Shown here one piece after another: positions 24,881-35,248 of a stretch of 64,000 nt of DNA. Origin of the DNA: Maniola hyperantus (lineage: Eukaryota; Arthropoda; Insecta; Lepidoptera; Nymphalidae). Each line of letters begins with the position of its first letter. Position 1 is the first letter of the stretch. A program made the position numbers and the translations under genes. Location: assembly GCF_902806685.2 (NCBI RefSeq), contig NC_048543.1, positions 6,056,106 to 6,120,105 on the forward strand, written 5' to 3'. The notes under the pieces were generated by a model that ran no database searches, was not told where the DNA came from, and saw only the letters and a program-made list of their open reading frames with translations.

Positions 24881-26013
24881 ACGCGTGCTGTTGTTCGATC
24901 GGCTTTATGCAAAGTTATATTGTTACATATTTTACTTATACTTGGTTTACCATAATTTTTTTAAACTGACATTAATTTGAGAAGTATATTATTAGGTAAT
25001 TACGTATTATAATATAATACACACATTAGTCACTAAATAGCAATACAATATTGTGTGATTTTATAATTGTAATTTTTTTGAATGAACTAACAACAAAATT
25101 AAATATTTTATAAGTAAAAAATTTACAGTTGTAACCATATCCCGAAGATTTATAAAAATAAATTCTATGTGTTCTATCTTTTTGATATAAATATATTATG
25201 CTATTGATACTATGAATATTTTAAAACATTTTGAAACTCTTTCTGTTTATCTGCTCTGTAAAAACAAAGTTAAACCATTTTACTACTTTAGAAAAACTAA
25301 GTATATTTTTGTATATTTTTAAATAGGTATTTCATTCCTATGGGTGAATTATTGGAAATTGTAGTTTTATACACTTACTTGTTTTGACTAAGCATTATTT
25401 TGGTTGAATTAATACTTATGGTGTGGCATTTATTCTTTATTAATATTGTGCTCAATATGTAATGTACCTGTTATTTTTAAGGTTAATGTTTCCTAACTAT
25501 TCAAATCTGAAACAAACTACAGTGTAACCAACAGCCTAATTTAAATTTTTTGTGTTTGTATGAAAATGTTTACTTTTTACAATAAATAAAATATACACCA
25601 TATTTTTTTTTAATTATTTTCCATTATGACTATACTATTAACTTAATAAGGTCTACATATGACTAGGTACTGTATTATGTCCAGGCTAAAACCGTGACTT
25701 TTGAGTTTGGACTTTGGTTGGATGAAGTTTGAGATAATATAAAACTAATAGTCCGATCTGAACACACGACCAGCGACCGGCTGCCAGTCATCAGTTAAAA
25801 CTTTCAGCTTTTATAAAACAACGAAGGTCTGGCACGCGCTAGCTCTTAATCCATTATTATTTTAGTTATTTCCATTGACTTCGACACGTTTATAATGTTA
25901 CCCGTTACGTGGCGAACTCAGATCACTATATACTGCGATATACTTTATAGTTGATATTCAGATGCGAAATCAAAGAATTTTAAATACTACTTCGGACAAC
26001 GATCCACGACTCA

Positions 26014-26396
26014 GACGTAGATAGAGTAATAAAGGTAGATGCAGGAACGTTTGCTTTCTCATTCGCACTAAAAAGCATAGATAAAGTTACTAATGTGATA
26101 AACAGAGACGCAGCTAACCTATTTTTTTTGTCCCTTATCGTGTAACTGGTTTTTTTTTCAAGAATACATACAAGAAGTTGCAAAACAAACTTTGAGAATT
26201 CGTGGCGTAATTGTATTTCTCATGAGTTATTTACTTGTTTTCACATAAAAAACGTTTAATACAAATATTGTTGATCGGTTAATACACATATTGACTACTA
26301 AACAATGGTAATAATTGTCGTGTTATTCATCGTTACTTCGTGCTATCGCTATCTCATACGCGGTTACACAGTACCTTGTCTATACTAGTCTATACA
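26014..26396. mobile_element. MITE-like element upstream of Ror, degenerate copy
   Basis: Most of it matches 52746-53257 (AGTAATAAAGGTAGATGC, CACATAAAAAACGTTTAATA, ATGGTAATAATTGTCGTG), without the internal duplication and with a decayed right end. It ends about 340 bases before the Ror start codon. Confidence 0.7.
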
Positions 26397-26735
26397 TCTA
26401 AGTTCCAACTCTTTTACATTGGCTAATCTGTGTAAAGCCAGAAGAAGAAAAAAAGAACAAAAAAAAAAAAAAAGTTCCAACTCTATGATGTCTATGATTC
26501 ACTTTCTCTAAAAATGTTCATTGTTGTCATTTCATGTGTGATCAAATAAATTTTTAATATAATAAAGCAATTATATACTTTTTAATAGTAATTACCCAAG
26601 AACTTCTATAATATTTAAGTACTGTTGGTGATTTACTCACTTTCATTGTCCTAGTTGTTATTAGCTCGTAATAATGTGATCGAAATACAATAAAACATTG
26701 ATGATTGAACGGAAGTGTTATGGAAAACATCAGTC

Positions 26736-29700
26736 ATGAATTACTTTTGTATTATTTTTGTCATCTTACATTCAAGTTACTCGTCAATTTTGAACAAGAA
26801 TGATTCATTGTCTCTTGTAAAATCAAATTCGACATCTGAACAAAAAGTGTGGAACATAAAACTAGATATCAATTTTGCTAAAACACTACCTTCAGTGCTT
26901 AAAAAATCGTCAGGAACCGACGTTCGCTTAAAATGTGAGGCTATAATGAATTTCACTAAAGTCGAAAGATACACGAAAAATAAAGAAGGTGTCGAGACCT
27001 CTTTGAAAGAATTTCCTCCAGATCACATTCAACAAGCTTTAATGAAAAATGTTAAAGTTTACTGGTTGAAAAATAGTAAAATGTTGACAGATGCCACTAA
27101 AATGAAAATCTCCACCAAAATCGATAAAGCTAATGGTACTATTGGCACTTACCTCAAACTAAAAGAACTAACTAGCAGCGATGAAGGAAACTACACCTGT
27201 GTTATAAAACAAAATTATGAAAAAAAGATGACAACAAGGCTCATTATTGAAAACGATATGAACAACTTAGATGCTTTTGAGCTCCCCACATACAGCCCCA
27301 TGTTTCCAAGCAGAGGCAGCGAAAGAGAAATGGTGATAGATATCCGTACAACACCAAATTTAATATCAGAGGGTATGACTGTGGAGAACATTAATACTGA
27401 TGTGTCACAGAATGCTTCCACCCCACAGAAGATACAACCTATATGTCAGGAGTATGTGGGTAAAGTCTGCAGCTCTCACCTCAAAGGCCAGTTTGTTTAC
27501 ATTCCCTATGACACATCCCAAAGGGCACTCGAGGAAAAACTGTTTAAAGCTTTTCAAGTTACAAAATATTCAAATGATATAAGCTCTCATTGTGAACAAT
27601 ATGCCATACCTAGTCTGTGCTACTCCACTTTTCCTATTTGTAGAAATCCAATTGTAACCAATGAAAACTTTTTTAAGGAAGCAAGAGAGGTTTTTAATAT
27701 TCTTCAGAGGGCTAATAAATTGTCTATAAAGACTGATTTGGAGGATCTGCCCGTTGTTATATTTAAAAACATACCACAAGATCTGCAATCACATTTAAAA
27801 TTGAACAGAAATGTTACTGATCTATTTAATTTTCGTTATAATTCAACAATACTCAGACGGGTTTGTAAACGAGATTGTGAAATACTGGAAAATGAACTCT
27901 GTCAGACTGAATATGCCATTGCTAAGAGGCATCCGCACATTGGTCAGCAGTTAACTTTGGAAGAGTGCCAAGATCTACCGGAAGACGACCTGGACTGCCT
28001 CAAGATTGGCATTGGCACACTGATGGTTTCAGATGATGAGTGCTACTGGGAGAACGGCAGTGGCTATCTAGGGAGAGTCAATGTGTCAAGCAATGGAATG
28101 CCATGCATTGAATGGTCTAAGCAGCTGTATGTCAAAGTGTCAGACTATCCGGAGCTGAGTGGCAGACACAGCTACTGCAGAAACCCTGGCGGAATCAAGT
28201 CACAGCCGTGGTGTATCATAGATAACGATGGCAAAACTGATCAGATGTGTGATATTCCCAAATGTGCTCACAAAATATGGATATACATTGTGGTTATTTT
28301 TCTTTTTCTCACACTTATTATCGTGGGTTTTATAGTTTGCCTCTTTTATAGACATAAAAATAAAAACAATGCAGCTACCATCAGGGATATTAATCTAAAT
28401 GCTGATAAAAATATTTATGGCAATTCTAGACTTAATTCACCAATAGAAATGAATGAATTGCTGACCAATCAGAACAGCAGTAGTCAACCACATTTGACCA
28501 TTAATACTTCTCGTGGCAATGGTGTGCTGCGTGTACCACAGTACTCTTTGTCTCAAATAAAATTTTTGGAGGTGTTGGGTGAAGGAGCATTTGGGAAAGT
28601 TTACAAAGGGGCACTGAAAAAGAATGGTGAAACTCAATATGTAGCTGTAAAAGCTTTAAAAGAGAATGCATCTGCAAAAACTAAGGCTGATTTTAGAAGA
28701 GAAATTGATTTAATATCAGAATTGACACATGAAAACATTGTTTGTATTGTTGGAGTAGCTCTCAGAGAAGAGCCGCTATGTATGTTATTTGAGTTTATGG
28801 CCCGAGGGGACTTGCATGAGTTCTTGATGGGCCGTGCTCCTCCTTCCGGCAAGGGCTTGCCTTCGTTGAGGCTGTTGAACATTGCAGAGAACATTGCATC
28901 TGGAATGCAGTACTTAGCTTCGCATCATTATGTACATCGAGATTTGGCTGCTAGGAATTGTTTAGTGTCAGATGACTTTATAGTAAAAATTTCAGATTTT
29001 GGACTCTCTAGGGATATTTATAGTTCAGATTATTACAGGGTAAGTGTTTCCACATCTGTTAATATAGTGTACTTATTTTATATTATTTTTTAATATGTAC
29101 TAACTACTGGAAATAATCTTTTTAGGTGCAGTCAAAAAGTTTATTGCCAGTAAGATGGATGCCACCAGAATCAATTCTGTACGGCAAATTCACAACTGAA
29201 AGTGATATTTGGTCTTATGGAGTTGTGTTATGGGAAGTATATAGCTATGGATTGCAACCATATTATGGGTAATAATAATTTAACTTATCTTTATTTTATA
29301 TTTAACTTGTCTGTTCAGCCAGGTTTAAATAAAACCAATATAATTTTATTGAAACCTCTAAAATGACACCCATTTCCATTTTTTGTTATCAAAATTATTT
29401 CTGCCATGATGAAATTAAAATGGCTATCATTTTACATAATCAGCATCCTGATAATCCTAGAACATGACATCTTTGGAACATTGTTGAGAAAGAAAAGCAT
29501 TACAATGTCACATTTTCTGTTTCATGTTTTTGTGGTGTCAAAATTTTGCATGCTCTACCCTTAACCAGTTATAAAAATTTCCCTTCAGTAATATTGTAAT
29601 TGATTGTTTAGTTTCAGCAACCAGGAGGTGATAGCGATGGTACGCGGCGGAGAACTGCTGGCGGCGCCGGCCAGCTGTCCCGCGCCACTGTACGCGCTCA

Positions 29701-30862
29701 TGCGCGAGTGCTGGAGACACGCACCGCAGCGACGACCCAACTTTGAGGAGATTGTCAACAGGTGAGCTACAATGGTGATGCATACTGCCAATTTATCCCG
29801 ACAAGTGGCGCATATGCGAACTGGCCATAGAGGTAGTATATCATTTGTGGAACCGGCTATACTTAGCTGTCAACTGCCATGATTTTAATTGCACAAGCTT
29901 CCAGGTATCACGCCCACGAACGCGCGGGCATCAGCTAGTCTTTCAATAAAACAGTCGTATTAATATCGACAATTTATAGCAAAGCTAGCAAACAGACAAA
30001 ACAATGTTGATTTTAATTTGACATTGGCCGGACCTCTTGTGGCGCGCTCTGAGTCAGTTTTGCCTGTGGATCCCTATTGTTCAGCTGCAGCAACCAACAG
30101 GGGATAATTTGATGGTCCTGCTGTTAATAATTTGATGGAACCGTCCCGGTATTTCAATACTTTTACTGAAACTGCGAATGACGTCAGTCCCGAATAAAAA
30201 TGATTTACAGTTAAAAATCTCTTGTAGATATCTAAATTGACTCAATATTTTATACATCACTAGGGGCAGGACTACACAACCACTTGAGAAACTGTTATAA
30301 AATTATAAGTTTGGTATTAATTTATTTAGAAAAGAAATCTATAACTAAATTAATCAATCCAAAAGTAAAACTATCCTTTTTTGCAAAGAGCATATATTAT
30401 TTTTGCTAGGGTGTGACTTCTGGAATGCTTTAGCAATTCAAAATGTCAGTTAAATTCTGTATCTGACTTCTGTTGTTGACACTAATCAGTAAATTAATAT
30501 TTAGGATACAGGAGTGGATCCAAATGGGTGGGTGTCCAGACATCGCGACGTCCGAGTCGGGTAGCATCTGCGGGCATCGACCCACGACGTCGAGTAAGGA
30601 GTTACAGGAAAGGGCTCCACTTTTACCCCCTCATTGTTCTTCCTCCAATGGCTCCCTGGCCACAGGGAGTTTGAAGAAGTTCAGTACAGTCGGCTCCAGT
30701 TCCAAGGTAGCGGACGATAACTTCTCCACTTGCAGCGAAGTGCCCCCTTTAGCACCCAAAACTAAAAAGTTTAGTTCAGGGTCTCTTATAGACACTGACA
30801 AAATCGGCACCAAGGAAACTGTCGTTAGATTACCTAGCAAGCATTATGGCAATGAAATATAG
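26736..30862 (+). CDS. Ror: Ror-family receptor tyrosine kinase, complete
   Basis: Single-pass plasma-membrane receptor kinase of the Wnt-binding Ror family. Exons are 26736-29039, 29126-29268, 29612-29761 and 30505-30862, giving 984 aa. Visible domains, numbered from ATG 26736: signal peptide about 1-17; Ig-like domain about 45-170 (Cys67, Cys155, with GNYTC); Frizzled cysteine-rich domain about 237-415; kringle about 436-510 (ECYWENG, HSYCRNPGG, QPWC); transmembrane helix about 514-538; tyrosine kinase about 606-880 with glycine loop GEGAFG (615-620), VAVK Lys639, HRDLAARN (734-741), DFG (754-756), activation-loop Tyr pair, and PVRWMPPES. A Ser/Thr-rich tail follows. ATG 26736 is the first in-frame methionine and directly precedes the hydrophobic signal. 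The out-of-frame ATG at 26720 begins a short overlapping upstream ORF. The Ig domain, absent from Drosophila Ror and Nrk, is retained. Confidence 0.96.
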
Positions 30863-30892
30863 TTACGGTTTAGATATTATTAGACATTATTA

Positions 30893-31087
30893 TCTCTATA
30901 ATAAAGAGATGAATCGATAAATGTGTTGCTGATCGCAAATCTCGAGAACAGCTGAACCGATTTTGCTATTTCTTTTTTCATGATATTCCTTGAAGTACGG
31001 GGATTGTCCTTACGGAGAGAAAAATTAAAAAAAAATCCTGCAAAAGAATTGACTGTTAGGCGATACGAAGTTCGCCGGGACAGCTAG
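30893..31087 (+). mobile_element. Non-autonomous Helitron, third subfamily, in the Ror 3' flank
   Basis: TCTCTATAATAAAGAG to GGGACAGCTAG, between A and T, starting 30 bases after the Ror stop codon. It brings an AATAAA at about 30899 that could serve as the Ror polyadenylation signal. Confidence 0.7.
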
Positions 31088-31544
31088 TTATAAATAATTT
31101 TAGCGAAAATTTTTAGCCCGTAATATTAGCTCGACTAATTCTAATTCATAAGTTGACCTTAATTGGTATTGCATTGCTACATAGTATAAGTACCTAAATT
31201 ACAAGATAGTCAGTAGGCTTTACACACTCCGCCTTATCTATTATTTATATTATCTAAAAGACAATAGGTATTATTTAATTTATTTAAAGATTAAAAATGA
31301 AAATATGTTAGATATTAGAATATAGCGTAGTTTGTTCACTGCAGCTAAAGACTAATAAAATTACAATGAATGCAAAACAAATTTGTAATATGTATATCAA
31401 TCACATTTATTTGCTCAACGAAACTTTTTATAATAGTGTTTAACTTGTTTTGATAAAATGTTGTACTTATTATGCACTCTATTGCTGTAATAGAAGATCT
31501 TAATCAAATATTTAACAAATGAATGTTAATCTAAGCATTTCCGC

Positions 31545-31637
31545 CCGTTGCACGACAATAGTGTAACGAGCGGGATTTGAACCGTCGACCTTACGGTTTT
31601 CAGTCCACTCCTATACCGATTGAGCTATTGAGGTTCA
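31545..31637 (-). repeat. tRNA-like SINE head
   Basis: The minus strand reads AATAGCTCAATCGGTATAGG, then ACTGAAAACC, then GTCGACGGTTCAAATCC, i.e. A box, anticodon-like loop and B box as in tRNA-Phe, but the acceptor stem does not pair. Copies are at 39440, 59485 and 63045. Confidence 0.65.
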
Positions 31638-31819
31638 ATTATATATTAATTATAATATTCGTATAAAATACTAATTTATCGATTGTGTGATTTGCGTTAA
31701 CCGATTGTTTATTGTGTATCGCTAACTATAACCGTTATTTACGAATTAGACAGTGGATACTTATTTTGTATACTGATCAAGACTGGTATTATCTATGCAT
31801 GACATGTTCCTTTGTGTAC

Positions 31820-31984
31820 AGTGCGACAAGGCTCTCTTGGCACTTCAATGACATTGACAGGGGGGCGCTGTTGGAGAACAAAGGCTTAGAATATTCAAAC
31901 AAGAACCTCCAAGAACAAAGGGGACACTTGACGGCAACGTTAGTTCCGATTTTCGCCACGCACCAAGATAGCCTTGTCGCACTT
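31820..31984. mobile_element. MITE with AGTGCGACAAGGCT ends
   Basis: Left end AGTGCGACAAGGCTCTCTTGG and right end TAGCCTTGTCGCACTTT are inverted copies, with a GACATTGACAGGGGGGCG core. Confidence 0.65.
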
Positions 31985-32576
31985 TATGCAATTTTAAATT
32001 GTAGATTGTGTAAGTTTAGGCAATTGAGTATTATTGAACTCTTTTTAAATTATTTTTTGTTTCAGTATTGTTAAAGACTCAATCAAATAATAATATAATT
32101 AATTAATTAAAAATAATTTTAGCGATTTAATCTAAATTAATCAAGACATTTGTAGCTTTTTTACCAATAAACTCAAAATTTACACTGCCAATCTCAGTCA
32201 TAAAGTCGTCTTAAACTTGGGCTTAAGGCAAATTCCGGGAGAGACGCGTATTTTCTACAATATCAATGTAAACTGAACTTTATTTCTATAGTGCGCCTTG
32301 GAGTTAGAAATTTCTTTACTAGTTAAAAATAAATATTTTAACTTAGATATTTTTATTGAATGTTGTTTAAAATAGAAATACAATGTGTTGAAATATCTTT
32401 GTACATTCAAAATGTTTATTGGTTTAATTTTATTATTATACATACCTATACACACAACTTTTTACGTATCTTTTATTGAGATAAAGCTCCAGTTTAGTTT
32501 GTTACATTTTGGAATAGACGCATCGCCGTTTCGCTTTTAATCTGCCTCGATTATTTATAAATTAGATGAATGTTTG

Positions 32577-32830
32577 AAAATCGGTCAAGTGCTTGTCGGA
32601 CTCGTAAATGAAGGGTTCCGTACCGTCGCACAAGAAATAACACATTTTATTTAATTTTCATGACGGTCATTTTGAATTTTTTACTATTGGTTGTTATAGC
32701 GGCAATAGAAATACATTTACTACTAGTACCTATAACGGTTCATGAGATACAGCCCACTAAGACAGGCGGACAGCGGAGTCTTAGTAATAGGGTCCCGTTG
32801 GCACCCTTCGGGTACGGGACCCTAAATTAT
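32577..32830 (+). repeat. CGGTCAAGTGCTTGTCGG repeat variant
   Basis: GAAGGGTTCCGTACCGTCG to GGGTACGGGACCCTAAAT, same family as 24606-24880. Confidence 0.6.
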
Positions 32831-33552
32831 TATAAGCCCTCCTTGTTGTTGTAGTGTAATTTTTCGAATTTATGTAAAATAAAATATTTTGACCAATTAA
32901 GTACCTACCAGTAAAATAGATCTTAAACAATTATTATAATTTTTCGATACATGCAGTGAAGCTAGATTTATACACCACTGCATTGCATGATGACTGGGCG
33001 CTTAAATCACGCGAGGTCATACTTGAGGTACACCGCGGGGGCTAAAACAAAGTTCTTGGAAGGTCCCGAAAAGCGCGCGGCGCGCTTTTGTTTTGAGTGT
33101 AATGAAAAAGTACCTACATAATATTTGTTAGTATTTTGTACCTATTGTAAAAATATTATGCAGTCCATATCCCTTTTGTGTTCCTATTATACAGTAATTT
33201 AAGAATAGCATTAGCATTTGTAATACTTAAGTATTAAAATTTTGTTACTTTTGAACAGACTTAAAAAAGGAGTTATTCCTATTTGTTTTTTCTTTTATAG
33301 AAATATATCCAGTATACAATTTCTGTACTTGCCAAAGACTTTTTTGTATGTGATACATTTATTTACTTTTTTACCTAGGCGTAAACTGTATTTCTGTAAT
33401 AAATAATTTATAAATTAAAGGTGTTTCTCTATCATATGCCTGATTAGATATTATACGGTATACCTACATCTTTTTTCTGCATTTAATTTCCATAGTAAGT
33501 AGGCACTTGTCCTAACTTTTTCGTAATTTTGGTTTATCAAGTACATGGGTAT

Positions 33553-33692
33553 AGGTCGAGATCTTGGGTCGAGATGGCAATCGTGGCATGAGGCGGGGGG
33601 ACGCACCGCACGTCACCCGCGCCCGCACCCGCACCCTGGGGGGTCCCCACCCCGATTGACATCTCGACCTGTCGTCTGTCGCGTACTATACC
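33553..33692. mobile_element. GC-rich palindromic MITE
   Basis: GGTCGAGATGGCAATCG to CATCTCGACCTGTCG with a CACCCGCGCCCGCACCC core. Its right part matches 53381-53415, beside the left end of the gene duplication. Confidence 0.65.
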
Positions 33693-33824
33693 TAGTTGTA
33701 AATTGAAATACTAAAATAATATATTTATTTTTATTTATTTATTTAAACGATCAATACCTATTAGTAAATATTTTTTACACATTTTTCTTTACAAAATAAT
33801 TATTTCATACATTTGTAGGCACAT

Positions 33825-33955
33825 ATAGTACGCAACAGGTTGAGATGGAATCGGGGTATGAGGCAGGGGGACGCCCCGCACACCCGCACCGGGTTAGCGC
33901 GGGGGATGTGCGGGGCACTCCCCGATTGCCATCTCGACCTGTCGCGTACTATACT
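33825..33955. mobile_element. GC-rich palindromic MITE
   Basis: TATAGTACGCAACAGGTTGA to CTCGACCTGTCGCGTACTAT, a nearly perfect terminal inverted repeat. Confidence 0.7.
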
Positions 33956-34079
33956 TAAGCATTGTATCGAATAAATAAATCATTCATCCATAATAAAATC
34001 CCGTATGTACCCTATTATAGAAATTAAGGTACGGTTTGTAAATGAACGCTGAGATGCATAGGCTACATACAACACCTAA

Positions 34080-34282
34080 GGATCCCTTCAGATAGACTGA
34101 CTCGGAGAGCACCGGAGAGCGTTTTTTATACCGAAAGGAACCTATCGCAACCGGAGCACACAAGCATCTTGTTAATAAAGAAAAGAAATGTAAAAACGAA
34201 TCTTACTTTCAATGTCTTAGAACTCAATTTTAAATACGATCAAGATTTACTATGCTCGCCGCGCCGGTTTATCTGAACGGAT
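34080..34282. mobile_element. Probable MITE with TTCAGATAGA ends
   Basis: GGATCCCTTCAGATAGAC at the left and TTTATCTGAACGGATTC at the right are imperfect inverted repeats about 200 bp apart. The segment is deleted from copy B. Confidence 0.45.
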
Positions 34283-34654
34283 TCTCAAGCAGGATGCGTC
34301 CTTGCTTCTTCTCAACCGTTCACTCTTGACAGTGGTCGTGGCTATGAATTTTTTACTGCTGCTCGCGCGATCTCTCTTCAGCGACTTCTGTTGGTGGCAT
34401 TACGTGCACACACGGAGACAGGCGTGTTCGTTACGAAGCGGATTAAGTCGGTTCACCTAGTTGGGGTTCGTCCACGTGGACGTATGGTATGCCCTGCACT
34501 CAACCTTGTCCACGCGGTGTCTGTCCTCGTAATGTGCCCAAAGAACTTGAGGATTCGCAATTGTATATACAAGCGACGAAAGCCTTTGACTAATTTTCAG
34601 TTTTATATGTGGGCTTCTTTGCCGAGTTTCTTGCTGGTTCTTCTCGGTAGGAAA

Positions 34655-34752
34655 GGCATTCCGAACCAGTGGTAGATGCATCCGACTATTCGAAAGTACT
34701 TGTAAAAGTTTATTTGAATAAAAAAGATTTTTATTTATTTATTTATTTATAA
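34655..34752 (+). repeat. LINE 3' end with (TTTA)n tail
   Basis: Ends in a long TTTA microsatellite (34731-34750) after GAATAAAAAAGAT. The preceding frame (about 34560-34675, VLLGRKGIPNQW) looks like a decayed LINE C-terminus. Confidence 0.45.
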
Positions 34753-35248
34753 GATGACCTCACCGCGTCGCATTATCCTCAAACCTCGCGTTTTGGGCCT
34801 TAATTTTCTTGTGACGGCGAATACGCACTGCACCTCCGTCATCCGAGTTCAATCCATCTGTGAGAATAACAGCGATTATCTACGACATATGTCATAAGCT
34901 CCCATACAAAACAAAAAGGAACGTATTTTCACGGATTCGGATCGGATGAGTGCGTAACCGCTTTTTATTTATATCTCTATTTTGTAGTCTGTCTGAACTA
35001 AATCACATATTTAGACATTATCTATGTTCTAAATGGGAGCGTTGCATAGTCCAGTAGGCTGACATCTGACGCTAAACTTCGCTGGTTTAAAACTGTACAG
35101 TGGCACAACTGCAAGTTGCAACGCTGGTGACTTCAGGAGCACGGCTCCAAGGCCCGCTTCACTACACATTATGTATTATGAACGCCTACGTTTGCCTGTA
35201 TAGCAACTTCCAGCAGCCGCGTTGGACTCGCTGCCGCCGGGTTATGTT

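Larger units (their letters stand above)
21935..26735. other. Intergenic DNA between EPT1 and Ror
   Basis: AT-rich, with repeats. 22560-22900 and 23600-24395 are GC-rich repeat-like blocks (GACCGCACATT, CCGTACTCGCCGTACGC) of unknown class. 24885-25620 is AT-rich with nothing recognisable. No coding exon seen. Confidence 0.5.
31088..35248. other. Intergenic DNA between Ror and zinc finger copy A
   Basis: Only repeats and AT-rich sequence. 32830-33550 shows nothing recognisable. The left end of the gene duplication lies here, near 33640. Confidence 0.5.

Noticed and set aside
26715..26735. Upstream extension of Ror to a GTG at 26715
   Set aside because: GTG is not a usual eukaryotic start. 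ATG 26736 directly precedes the signal peptide.
31545..31637. Functional tRNA gene
   Set aside because: A- and B-box-like blocks and an anticodon-like loop are present, but the acceptor stem does not pair and decayed copies occur elsewhere; a SINE head fits better.
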